Positions 1 to 7,109 of a stretch of 64,000 nucleotides of DNA are shown here, in pieces. Position 1 is the first letter of the stretch, and each line of letters begins with the position of its first letter. The notes beneath the pieces were generated by a model that saw only the letters and a list, made by a program, of their open reading frames with translations, was not told the DNA's origin and did no database searches. Source of the stretch: Bacteroidota bacterium (lineage in GTDB: Bacteria; Bacteroidota; Bacteroidia; Bacteroidales; Lentimicrobiaceae); assembly GCA_009773455.1 (NCBI GenBank), contig WSXU01000029.1:75362-139361 (forward strand), written 5' to 3'. A program made the position numbers and the translations under genes.

Positions 1-244
1 GATTGGCTGCTTTTGGCCCGTCACCCAGACCTTTGGCACCATGACATGATTTACAATGTTTGTTATACAGCTCTTTTCCGGTTGAGTTGATGGATGCATC
101 ACCGGCTTTGATGGTGCTTTTCATCGTTTTGTATTTGGCCGGGACATTCCATGGTCCGCCTGGTTTCTGAATCATGGCAATGTTAATGGTCATGAAAAGA
201 ATGGCTGTACTGAAGATGGCGATTAGTTTTACTGAGTTTTTCAT
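1..244 (-). CDS. c-type cytochrome, partial (3' end outside window)
   Basis: The gene reads leftwards off the window, so only the first 81 residues are visible. They start with a signal anchor (MKNSVKLIAIFSTAILFMTI) and reach a haem-attachment motif CKSCH near residues 67-71, followed by GAKGLGDGP, the usual context of a class I cytochrome c. The protein is expected in the periplasm or attached to the membrane, carrying electrons. The ATG at 244 is preceded by a short gap to the DUF5777 gene, so both probably share a transcript. The sixth ligand (Met) and the total length cannot be seen. Confidence 0.85.
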   Translation of the reverse strand, partial: MKNSVKLIAIFSTAILFMTINIAMIQKPGGPWNVPAKYKTMKSTIKAGDASINSTGKELYNKHCKSCHGAKGLGDGPKAAN

Positions 245-283
245 TGTGCTTTGGAAATTAACGGTTACTTAATGTGTTAAAGA

Positions 284-1192
284 TTAAAAACTCCACAGGC
301 GGGTGATATTTAACCCGATGAGGATTCCTTTATCAAAAAAGTCATTTTTATTGAACATGATGTTTTCCTGGGGAAGGATTCCCTGGCCCGAAGCCAGATA
401 CAGGTGAAAGGCATGCGTACTGGTGGAGACTTCATATCCGATGCAGATATTGGGCTTCATCAGTTCAGCCTTGTCGTTGAAATCCTTGGTATGTTCTGAA
501 ATTCCCTGGATCTGCAGTGGGAAATCGGCGCCAATGATAAGAGAACTCTGGGGAGAGAACTTTACCCTTCCTGCAAACGAAAATGAAATTCTGTCATGAT
601 CCATGGTTGAATCGGTCGAATTGTAGTGTGTAAAACCGGGAGCAACCTGCAATGAGAACATATCATTGAATCTGCGTGAAATAATAATCTGGGTGAAATA
701 ATTGAAACGATGGCTGAATTTGTAGTTCATTCCGAAAGTTTCATCAGCACGACCATCAATTCCGATTACTTCGTAGAGTGAAACCGTTACCGGAATTTTA
801 TTTGACCGGGTTTGTTGCAATACATTATATTTAATCTGAATGTCCTGCATCTTGTTGAATTTGGTTGTTCCGATGCCGACCATCAGGTTGTTGAGGATGC
901 TGTAATTCAGCCCGAGACGAATGTTGGATGGAGCCCAGATGCCGTAAAGATCTTCAGTACCATTGTTCATTGTTCCAAAGCGGTGCTGGATGATCATTTC
1001 CAGGGTTTTGGAAGGTTGAAGGGTTGTGGTGGCTGCATCAAACAATAAACCGCTTTCAAAAGCAGCCCTTGCAGGTCTTTCTTTTGCAGGTTCCTCTGTT
1101 GCTTCCTCCTGTGCCAGGACGATTCCGTGATTCATCAGCAATGCCATTGCTACAATAGCGCTGAACCTGAGAATTTTATATAATTTGTTCAT
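284..1192 (-). CDS. DUF5777-like outer-membrane beta-barrel protein
   Basis: A 302-residue protein with an N-terminal signal peptide (MNKLYKILRFSAIVAMALLM, cleavage after VLAQ) and a charged Glu/Lys/Pro linker. The rest is alternating beta-strand sequence with aromatic girdle residues, ending in W-S-F, a typical outer-membrane barrel C-terminus. Motifs such as LEMIIQHRFG and LGLNYSILNNLMVGIG match what I recall of DUF5777, a Bacteroidota family often beside c-type cytochromes. Here it lies between two cytochrome-like genes, 26 bp after 1219..1614 and 39 bp before 1..244. An electron-transfer or envelope role is inference from context; no catalytic residues are visible. Confidence 0.75.
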   Translation of the reverse strand: MNKLYKILRFSAIVAMALLMNHGIVLAQEEATEEPAKERPARAAFESGLLFDAATTTLQPSKTLEMIIQHRFGTMNNGTEDLYGIWAPSNIRLGLNYSILNNLMVGIGTTKFNKMQDIQIKYNVLQQTRSNKIPVTVSLYEVIGIDGRADETFGMNYKFSHRFNYFTQIIISRRFNDMFSLQVAPGFTHYNSTDSTMDHDRISFSFAGRVKFSPQSSLIIGADFPLQIQGISEHTKDFNDKAELMKPNICIGYEVSTSTHAFHLYLASGQGILPQENIMFNKNDFFDKGILIGLNITRLWSF

Positions 1193-1218
1193 CAGAAGTT
1201 GCTTTTCGTGTTTGTTGA

Positions 1219-1614
1219 TTAATTATTTAACGCACCTTTTTCTATCCAGGCCAGAATAAGCTTGGCATCACTGGCCGAAAGGAAGGTCTTCATACTGCCT
1301 GTGCTTATTTTAATATAGAAAGGACTTGCGGCTGGATTTGCTAAATCGATGCGGTTATTCTGCATTAGGTTATTGTAAGCATTGGCTGGTGTAAGGTCTG
1401 GTGCAAAAGCTCCTGTAGCATGACATCCGCTTGCGTCACAAGCCGGAGTACCCGCGCTGAAAATAGGGAGAATGTCATTCGCAAAACTGATTGTGTCAGG
1501 TGGAGGTGTATTATCCGGTTCAACATAATCATACTCGCAGCCGCTGAGTAATGCCATCATTGCAAACGCAGCTATGGCGATTGCAGAATTAATTCTTGTG
1601 GATAGTTTCTTCAT
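1219..1614 (-). CDS. cytochrome c-like lipoprotein with CX4CH motif
   Basis: A 131-residue predicted lipoprotein: the signal ends in the lipobox LLSGC near residue 26. The mature part contains the phrase FANDILPIFSAGTPACDASGC followed by H, equivalent to the haem-binding start of Bacteroidota planctomycete-type cytochromes (usually CxxCH) but with four residues between the cysteines. Downstream text (NLMQNNRIDLANPAASPFYIK and later ILAWIEKGA) is the usual tail of such small cytochrome domains, and a Met in GSMKTF could serve as axial ligand. It is probably the first gene of the leftward cytochrome/DUF5777 transcript. Confidence 0.75.
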   Translation of the reverse strand: MKKLSTRINSAIAIAAFAMMALLSGCEYDYVEPDNTPPPDTISFANDILPIFSAGTPACDASGCHATGAFAPDLTPANAYNNLMQNNRIDLANPAASPFYIKISTGSMKTFLSASDAKLILAWIEKGALNN

Positions 1615-1658
1615 TTCAGTTACTTTCTAAAACAGGTCAAAGTAACTACTTATATACT

Positions 1659-1735
1659 TATCACCATGTGACGAAATAGTGATATATTTGCACGCAAATG
1701 GTGATTTATTCCTACATTTGATTGACTTATATCAC
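1659..1735. promoter_or_regulatory. intergenic operator-like region with repeated TATCAC/GTGATA half-sites
   Basis: Between the divergent cytochrome-like lipoprotein and Crp/Fnr genes there are TATCAC at 1659-1664, GTGATA at 1679-1684, GTGATT at 1700-1705 and TATCAC at 1730-1735. The first two form an inverted repeat with a 14-bp spacer. A -7 box TATATTTG (1683-1690) directed at the regulator overlaps the second half-site. The arrangement suggests autoregulation of the divergent promoters by a Crp/Fnr-type protein, but the half-site is not a classical FNR sequence. Confidence 0.4.
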
Positions 1736-1828
1736 CCTTGCCGATGATTTAAGGGCTTATTTTGAATGATTCTATGCCCGTGACACGGTTTTAATTGTAT
1801 AGGTTGAATAATCCGGAGGTTGATATTT

Positions 1829-2506
1829 ATGACAAGTTGTTTGCATTGCAAAAGACGGTCTGAAATATTCGAATCCCTGAGTGAAGAGGAGCTCGAACGC
1901 GTTGATATGTGCCGGGTCAGCATGCATTACAATGCCGGTGAAATCATTTTTAAACAGGGTTCACCCTGTTATGATTTTGTCTGTGTAACATCAGGGCTGG
2001 TGAAGCTTTACATCGAAGGTGAAAATGACCGGCGACTCATCATCGGATTTGCGAAACCCGTTGACTATATTTTTGTCCCGGGAGCATATGTAGACAAACG
2101 CCATCATTTCAGCGCTGTAGCCTGTGAAGAAACCTCTGCCTGCCTGGTCGAGGCCGACATCATTCAGAACATGGTAAGAACCAACCAGAATTTTGCCAAC
2201 AGTTTTATCCGGAAGATCAGCACTCAGGCCATCGGCCTGTTTGAGCAGATTGCAAGCCTTACACACAAGCAGATTCCGGGCAGGATGGCCGATACCCTGA
2301 TTTATCTTTCAGGTAAGGTATACAGTTCGAATCCATTCAGCACCAATCTGACCCGCCAGGATCTGGCAGATATTTCCGGAATGACAAAGGAAAGTGCCAT
2401 CAGGGTTTTGAAAACCTTTAAAGAAGATGATCTGATCCGTATTGACGGGAACCTGATTGAAATTATAAATCTTCCGATGCTTGAAACCATCAGCAGGAAT
2501 GGTTGA
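1829..2506 (+). CDS. Crp/Fnr family transcriptional regulator
   Basis: A 225-residue regulator: an N-terminal cyclic-nucleotide-binding-type beta roll (about 20-125), a dimerisation helix, then a winged helix-turn-helix (about 165-215) with recognition helix MTKESAIRVLKTF. Glu and Arg of that helix sit where FNR has the E..R pair that contacts TTGAT half-sites. The N-terminus carries C4 and C7 and there is a further Cys at 28, so an Fe-S cluster is possible, but the FNR spacing is not exact. The ATG at 1829 is chosen because GGAGG at 1815-1819 sits nine bases upstream; a TTG at 1820 is the alternative. Neighbouring cytochromes and a TorD-like chaperone suggest control of anaerobic respiration. 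Confidence 0.88.
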   Translation: MTSCLHCKRRSEIFESLSEEELERVDMCRVSMHYNAGEIIFKQGSPCYDFVCVTSGLVKLYIEGENDRRLIIGFAKPVDYIFVPGAYVDKRHHFSAVACEETSACLVEADIIQNMVRTNQNFANSFIRKISTQAIGLFEQIASLTHKQIPGRMADTLIYLSGKVYSSNPFSTNLTRQDLADISGMTKESAIRVLKTFKEDDLIRIDGNLIEIINLPMLETISRNG

Positions 2507-2543
2507 TCGGTATGATCAATGCTTCCTGAAATCCTGCTGAAAT

Positions 2544-3182
2544 TCAATTGGAGTTTTCATCCTCTTCGCCAGAGCATGTTATGAGTAAAGTCCTCAGTAA
2601 AATGGCCAGCTGAAGGTAAAACGGGGATTTGCTGTTATAAAGGATGCTTCTTGTAAATTCAGGAATCCACCTGATCATATGCTCATGGATAAACCTGCAA
2701 CGCAGGTCACCATAATGATGGACCATTGCTGTATCTTCCCTGCTGAAATATGCCGCGATATTATTGAGAAGGAATTCAATGAACTTCAGTTCTGTAACAA
2801 TATGTCCGGGGATCTCAACTTCCTGATTTATGCTGAACCCCGCTTTTTCATAGAATTCCACTATCCATGCCTGAGATCCGGCCGTTCCGTCGCTGCCGTT
2901 AAAGTATTCTACAGAGCATGGATTTGCCGGGGCCGTTTCTGAATCCCCGAATAATTTTTGGTACTCTGATTCCAGGTCTTCAACTCTGAGATCTGCAATT
3001 GTTTTCCTGAGTTTTTTTGCCAGTTCCAGCGCTTTCGGCTTTAATAAACCGGTTGATTTAATCAGGCTGTTGTACAACTTTCTGTTGTCATGAATTCCCT
3101 CCTTTGGTTCAGAAAACAAACTGACCAGAACTTTATAACATTCGGCCTGGGCTATTAACCTTGAAAGGTTTAAAGAATCCAT
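2544..3182 (-). CDS. TorD/DmsD-like molybdoenzyme chaperone
   Basis: A 212-residue, all-helical protein. The segment LESEYQKLFGDSETAPANPCSVEYF resembles the TorD-family signature in which a YxxLF helix is followed by a Pro-rich loop and a conserved Glu-Tyr. The later EIPGHIVTELKFIEFLLNN resembles the conserved PDH/E-L--M helix. TorD proteins bind the Tat signal of molybdenum oxidoreductases before cofactor insertion. No such oxidoreductase is in this window; it may lie to the left or elsewhere. The gene converges with the Crp/Fnr gene, 37 bp apart. The ATG at 3182 is preferred over a GTG at 3212. A sibling family (NarJ) is possible. Confidence 0.65.
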   Translation of the reverse strand: MDSLNLSRLIAQAECYKVLVSLFSEPKEGIHDNRKLYNSLIKSTGLLKPKALELAKKLRKTIADLRVEDLESEYQKLFGDSETAPANPCSVEYFNGSDGTAGSQAWIVEFYEKAGFSINQEVEIPGHIVTELKFIEFLLNNIAAYFSREDTAMVHHYGDLRCRFIHEHMIRWIPEFTRSILYNSKSPFYLQLAILLRTLLITCSGEEDENSN

Positions 3183-3321
3183 TTCACAGAGGATTTCTAA
3201 CGTTAAAAGCACTCAAATTGAATACATTGCAAATATTGAATCTTTAATGACTGAATCTTTAACAGCTCAGTTCATGAACTTGACGGGTGTTCAGCTTGTA
3301 CATAGATACCTTGTCAACGGT

Positions 3322-3357
3322 AAAACTACCGCCAAAATAACTTCGCAAGGTAGTTTT
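3322..3357. terminator. possible stem-loop terminator
   Basis: AAAACTACC at 3322-3330 is exactly complementary to GGTAGTTTT at 3349-3357, with an 18-base loop and six T residues in all at the right edge. The long loop weakens the case for an intrinsic terminator, and no rightward gene ends immediately before it. Confidence 0.35.
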
Positions 3358-3429
3358 TTAGATGCATTGAAATAAATACGTATTGGTGAATTATTACTGA
3401 ATTATAGCTGATATATTACAAGGCGGGAT

Positions 3430-3443
3430 TGATATATATCATC
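3430..3443. promoter_or_regulatory. FNR-like operator TTGATATATATCAT
   Basis: The 14-bp palindrome has the half-sites TTGAT and ATCAT around a 4-bp centre, one base from the FNR consensus TTGAT-N4-ATCAA. It lies about 250 bp upstream of the TorD-like gene (leftward) and upstream of a rightward near -7 box. A Crp/Fnr regulator gene is 1 kb away. Its target is uncertain. Confidence 0.45.
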
Positions 3444-3654
3444 TTTTGACTTTGCAGACAGGTCAGAACTATAGCCGGTAAAACCCTGTCAGCTTGCATG
3501 GTTTGGTTTTAAAAAGCAGGAACTTCCAATAATCCGCACATGGTGTAATCAGCAGAATTCAAAGACAGTTAATACTCCGGTAAATGAACGGTAAGGATGA
3601 TTGAATTTTGCCCAAGGTCATCTGCCAGTGACAGCCTCATTCAGAAGGTCAGGC

Positions 3655-4611
3655 TCATTTTTTCCTTTGAATCACTGAAATGGCTTTTTCAACAATTGAG
3701 GCTGCATTCAGCCCGTATTTTTCCATTAACTGAGCCGGGGTGCCGCTTTCACCAAATTTATCGTTCACAGCAACCATCTCGACTGGTGCTGGTAGGCTAA
3801 GGGCCAGCAACTGTGCGATACTATCGCCCAGGCCACCGTTCATCATATGCTCTTCCGCAGTAACCACACAACCTGTTTTTGCAACAGATTTCAGAACTGC
3901 AGCAGCATCAAGCGGTTTAATGGTATGTATATTTATAATTTCTGCGCTGATTCCTTTTTTCTCAAGTAAAATTCCGGCCTGTATGGCTTCCCAAACAAGA
4001 TGGCCGGTAGCAAAAATGGAAACATCGCTCCCCTCATTCAGCAACAATGCCTGCCCTATGATAAATTCCTGAGAGGCTGGGGTGAAAACAGGGACTTTGG
4101 GCCTCCCAAATCTTAGATAAACAGGGCCATCGTAATCCGCCACAGCCATTGTCGCAGCCCTGGTCTGGTTATAATCGCAGGGATTAATAACTACCATATG
4201 CGGAAGCATTTTCATCATACCGATATCCTCAAGAATCTGGTGTGTTGCGCCATCTTCACCCAGCGTAAGTCCGGCATGAGAGGCACAAATCTTCACATTC
4301 TTTTCTGAATAGGCAACAGATTGCCTTATCTGATCATAAACCCTCCCGGTGGAGAAATTGGCGAAAGTGCCGGTAAAAGGAATATGACCACCGGTTGCAA
4401 GACCTGCCGCAATCCCTATCATATTGGCTTCCGCGATTCCGGTCTGGAAAAACCGCTCCGGGAATTCCTTTTCAAAAGCCTCCATTTTAAGTGATCCCGT
4501 GAGATCTGCGCAAAGTGCAACAACCTTTGGGTTTGCCCTGCCCAGTTCAAGCAGGCCCTGTCCGAAGCCTGAACGTGTATCTTTCTGTTCGGTAAAAGTG
4601 TATTCTGTCAT
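3655..4611 (-). CDS. transketolase, C-terminal subunit
   Basis: A 318-residue protein covering the pyrimidine-binding domain (about 5-175) and the C-terminal transketolase domain (about 190-310). Typical phrases are TGIAEANMIGIAAGLATGGH (with the catalytic Glu that activates thiamine diphosphate), GEDGATHQ and YLRFGRP. With the N-terminal subunit it would form a split transketolase that moves two-carbon units between sugar phosphates in the non-oxidative pentose phosphate pathway. Unusually, the partner gene (6124..6969) is not adjacent: a vWA gene lies between them, all three in the same direction. A DXS-like or other thiamine enzyme role is less likely because the paired half is a clear transketolase. 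Confidence 0.9.
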   Translation of the reverse strand: MTEYTFTEQKDTRSGFGQGLLELGRANPKVVALCADLTGSLKMEAFEKEFPERFFQTGIAEANMIGIAAGLATGGHIPFTGTFANFSTGRVYDQIRQSVAYSEKNVKICASHAGLTLGEDGATHQILEDIGMMKMLPHMVVINPCDYNQTRAATMAVADYDGPVYLRFGRPKVPVFTPASQEFIIGQALLLNEGSDVSIFATGHLVWEAIQAGILLEKKGISAEIINIHTIKPLDAAAVLKSVAKTGCVVTAEEHMMNGGLGDSIAQLLALSLPAPVEMVAVNDKFGESGTPAQLMEKYGLNAASIVEKAISVIQRKK

Positions 4612-4679
4612 CTGAATCCGGTATTATCTGTAGTTGTTAAATTTTATTCTTAAAATCAATCAGCCCGACAGTCTGAAAA

Positions 4680-6059
4680 TCAGTATGAAAAAAGATTCAC
4701 ATTGCTGGTGCCGCCGGGTAATATGGTAAAAGAATTGTCGATGGTATAAAGGGCTCTTTCGGCATTCCTCGATCTGAAAACCACCTTGTAATTGCCAGGC
4801 TGAAGTACCAGTGTTTCCTGTAATACGTTCTCCCTGAGATCATAGATCCACTGCAGTGTATTGTTTTTTTCGAGATAAAGGCTTCCGAATCCGTTGACAC
4901 TTTTTCTGATGACTACAATACCCGGTAACGGGATATCTATGGTCGTTGTTTTACTCTGGTTTATTCTGACATCACTGATGTATAGTCTTGGCAGCGTAAG
5001 GATTTCGAGATCGTAGGTACCGCAAAGGTATTTTTTGCTTTCCCCGAAACTCTGGACATTCAGGGTCTGGCTTTTGCCCTGCTGTTTTACGATGGCCTGG
5101 AGGTTTTTAACAATTCTTTCATTCGCCCCGATCTTCAGATTGAGATAACCCTGGGGGGCACTCACGGAAACGGTAACATGAGCTCCGGGAACAAGGCTGA
5201 TGCTGTCGAGCCTGATGGATGGTAAAGTGTTTACTACCAGGTCATAAGTAAGCATGGGATCAATAACAAGGGTGTCGGGCAGGCCATGGTTATTCATTGT
5301 GTGAATAAAATTGTACTTGGCTTTACCCGTAAGGTGGTCGTAGAATGTCATGTTGACATTGGATTCTGTAGCCTTATTGTTGATATCCAGTAAATTAACC
5401 TGCAAGGTAGTTGAATTGAGGGCCTGGCTTACTACTGAATTGAGTGCTTTCTGAAAAGCAGTTTCACTGGAAGCATCAAAATATACTCCCACACAGTTAA
5501 AGGCATCTTTGAAATCACGTCCGATTCCAATGATAAACGGTTTCATGGCAATTCCGTTTTTCTGCAGGGCAGCTGAGGCAGCGCAGGGATCACCACCACA
5601 TTCTTCAATGCCGTCGGTAATCAGAATAATGATGTTCCGGCAATTTTCGCATGGGGTGAAATCACCGGCCGATTGTTCCAGTGCAAAAGCAAGGGGTGTT
5701 GTTCCTTTCGGGGTGATGCTAAGGATCCGGTTTTTGACTTTTTCGTAATTGTTGTCTGCAAAGGGAACCTCAAGTTTTGTATCGTTGCAGTCAGCTGGTG
5801 GATATTGTTTCTGATGCCCGTATAACCTGAGAGCAATCTGAAGATTGTCAAATGTGGCGAGACTGTCAAGAAGATTGCTCATCAGCTTTTTGGCAATGTT
5901 GATTTTAACATCACTCTGCCATTTGCCAAACATGCTCTGGGAACCATCAAATACGAATAATATCCTGCTCAGGGGCTCTGTTTTGGGCTTATCCGGGCCA
6001 GTCTGGGCTTCAATAACCATCGGAAAAAGCACGATTAAAAGCAGGATTCTTCGGAACAT
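4680..6059 (-). CDS. secreted von Willebrand factor A domain protein
   Basis: A 459-residue protein with a signal peptide (cleavage after VIEAQ) and a vWA domain at about 30-225. The MIDAS metal site is visible as DGSQSM near residue 38, a threonine in PKGTTPLAFAL and a later Asp in LITDGIEECGG. The remaining 230 residues look like two or three beta-rich domains with PEGA-like strands (VPGAHVTVSVSAPQGYLNLKIGA and LPGIVVIRKSVNG). Paired cysteines (FTPCENC, ECGGDPC) suggest disulphides in the periplasm or outside. It sits between the two transketolase subunit genes, with gaps of 68 and 64 bp. No link to sugar metabolism is evident; it may be a mobile or recently inserted neighbour. Confidence 0.82.
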   Translation of the reverse strand: MFRRILLLIVLFPMVIEAQTGPDKPKTEPLSRILFVFDGSQSMFGKWQSDVKINIAKKLMSNLLDSLATFDNLQIALRLYGHQKQYPPADCNDTKLEVPFADNNYEKVKNRILSITPKGTTPLAFALEQSAGDFTPCENCRNIIILITDGIEECGGDPCAASAALQKNGIAMKPFIIGIGRDFKDAFNCVGVYFDASSETAFQKALNSVVSQALNSTTLQVNLLDINNKATESNVNMTFYDHLTGKAKYNFIHTMNNHGLPDTLVIDPMLTYDLVVNTLPSIRLDSISLVPGAHVTVSVSAPQGYLNLKIGANERIVKNLQAIVKQQGKSQTLNVQSFGESKKYLCGTYDLEILTLPRLYISDVRINQSKTTTIDIPLPGIVVIRKSVNGFGSLYLEKNNTLQWIYDLRENVLQETLVLQPGNYKVVFRSRNAERALYTIDNSFTILPGGTSNVNLFSY

Positions 6060-6123
6060 AGCAATTACCGTTTGTAATCCATATAAAGACGTGAATCTTA
6101 GTTATTTATTGTTTAATATGTTT

Positions 6124-6969
6124 TTAATAATCGCCAAGTGATTCTTCCAGTTGAGCCAGGGCCCTGGCCAACTGATCATTGTCGGGGGGCACGCCATGCC
6201 AGTGGTGGGTACCGGCCATAAAATCAACGCCATGTCCCATTTCAGAGTGCATGATGATGGCGACCGGTTTTCCTTTGCCGCACCTCTGCCTGGCGTTATT
6301 AAGCCCCTCAACAACTATAGTCATATCATTTCCCGGCATCTCAATCACATCCCAGCCAAAGGCTTCCCATTTGTTCTTCAGGCTCCCCAGGGGCATCACC
6401 TTATCGGTTGGTCCGTCGATCTGCTGACCATTATTGTCAATGGTGGCAATCAGATTATCCACTTTTTTGCCGGCGGCATACATCGAAGCCTCCCATATCT
6501 GGCCTTCATCCATTTCACCATCGCCCATCAGGGTAAAAACAAGCCCCTTATCACCATTCAGTTTTTTAGAAACTGCAGCACCAATTGAAACCGAAAGTCC
6601 CTGGCCCAGTGATCCGCTGGCAATTCTGACACCCGGTATCCCTTCAGCGGTTGCAGGATGCCCCTGCAGACGGGAATTGAGTTTACGGAAAGTTGATAGT
6701 TCCTGAATGTTGAAATATCCGCTTCGTGCCAGCACACTATACCAGGCAGCTGACAGATGACCATTGCTCAGAAAGAAAAGGTCTTCATCGCTGCCTTCCA
6801 TAGTAAAATTATCAGGCCGGTGGTTCATGATCTCAAAATACAGGGCGACCATAAATTCCGTTGCACCCAGAGCACCTCCCGGGTGTCCCGATTGCACGGC
6901 ATGCACCATTCTCAATACATCGCGACGTACCTGAGCAGCGATTTTTTCCAGTTCGTGAATTGCTGGCAT
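6124..6969 (-). CDS. transketolase, N-terminal subunit
   Basis: A 281-residue thiamine-diphosphate-binding domain. The start MPAIHELEKIAAQVRRDVLRM is followed by HAVQSGHPGGALGATE, the His-Gly-His region, and by GDGEMDEGQIWEA, the GDG...N-type metal/diphosphate motif, with IDNNGQQIDG about 28 residues later. It pairs with the C-terminal subunit at 3655..4611. The ATG at 6969 is chosen; an upstream TTG at 7005 adds an unlikely extension. A -7 box at 6986-6993 lies just upstream. This is the first gene of a probable tktN-vWA-tktC transcript. Confidence 0.92.
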   Translation of the reverse strand: MPAIHELEKIAAQVRRDVLRMVHAVQSGHPGGALGATEFMVALYFEIMNHRPDNFTMEGSDEDLFFLSNGHLSAAWYSVLARSGYFNIQELSTFRKLNSRLQGHPATAEGIPGVRIASGSLGQGLSVSIGAAVSKKLNGDKGLVFTLMGDGEMDEGQIWEASMYAAGKKVDNLIATIDNNGQQIDGPTDKVMPLGSLKNKWEAFGWDVIEMPGNDMTIVVEGLNNARQRCGKGKPVAIIMHSEMGHGVDFMAGTHHWHGVPPDNDQLARALAQLEESLGDY

Positions 6970-6985
6970 AGTCTGTTTTTTCAGC

Positions 6986-6993
6986 CAAAAGTA
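6986..6993 (-). promoter_or_regulatory. -7 promoter box for the transketolase operon
   Basis: On the minus strand this reads TACTTTTG, matching TAnnTTTG. Transcription would begin about 10 bases before the ATG at 6969, a very short leader. Confidence 0.4.
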
Positions 6994-7057
6994 TGGCTTT
7001 TTCAAAACAGGATTCTTATTTGTTGATAAATTTGAAAAACTATTAAAGGGTTCACTG

Positions 7058-7065
7058 TACCTTTG
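7058..7065 (+). promoter_or_regulatory. -7 promoter box for the GH3 fusion gene
   Basis: TACCTTTG matches the Bacteroidota -7 consensus and lies 45 bp before the ATG at 7110, a normal leader length. It is the only good match in this divergent interval facing right. Confidence 0.5.
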
Positions 7066-7109
7066 ATCCCTGTTGACAGAACATCAATTACTTTACCTGA
7101 TAATTTCTT

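Larger units (their letters stand above)
3183..3654. other. long intergenic region, no gene seen
   Basis: No convincing coding frame is present. It holds a stem-loop at 3322-3357 (AAAACTACC paired with GGTAGTTTT, 18-base loop, followed by T residues), an FNR-like palindrome at 3430-3443, a near-consensus rightward -7 box TGACTTTG at 3448-3455, and a loosely paired segment near 3458-3491 (GACAGG with CCTGTC). A small transcript is conceivable but not demonstrated. Confidence 0.5.

Noticed and set aside
812..1048. Rightward 78-codon frame opposite the DUF5777 gene
   Set aside because: It lies wholly inside a well supported leftward gene and its product has no family resemblance or signal.
2503..2519. 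TTGATC/GATCAA palindrome at the end of the Crp/Fnr gene as an FNR site
   Set aside because: The spacer is seven bases between TTGAT and ATCAA instead of four, and it overlaps the stop codon between convergent genes.
3597..3800. Rightward 67-codon frame running into the transketolase C-subunit gene
   Set aside because: Mostly opposite a real gene and without any family features.
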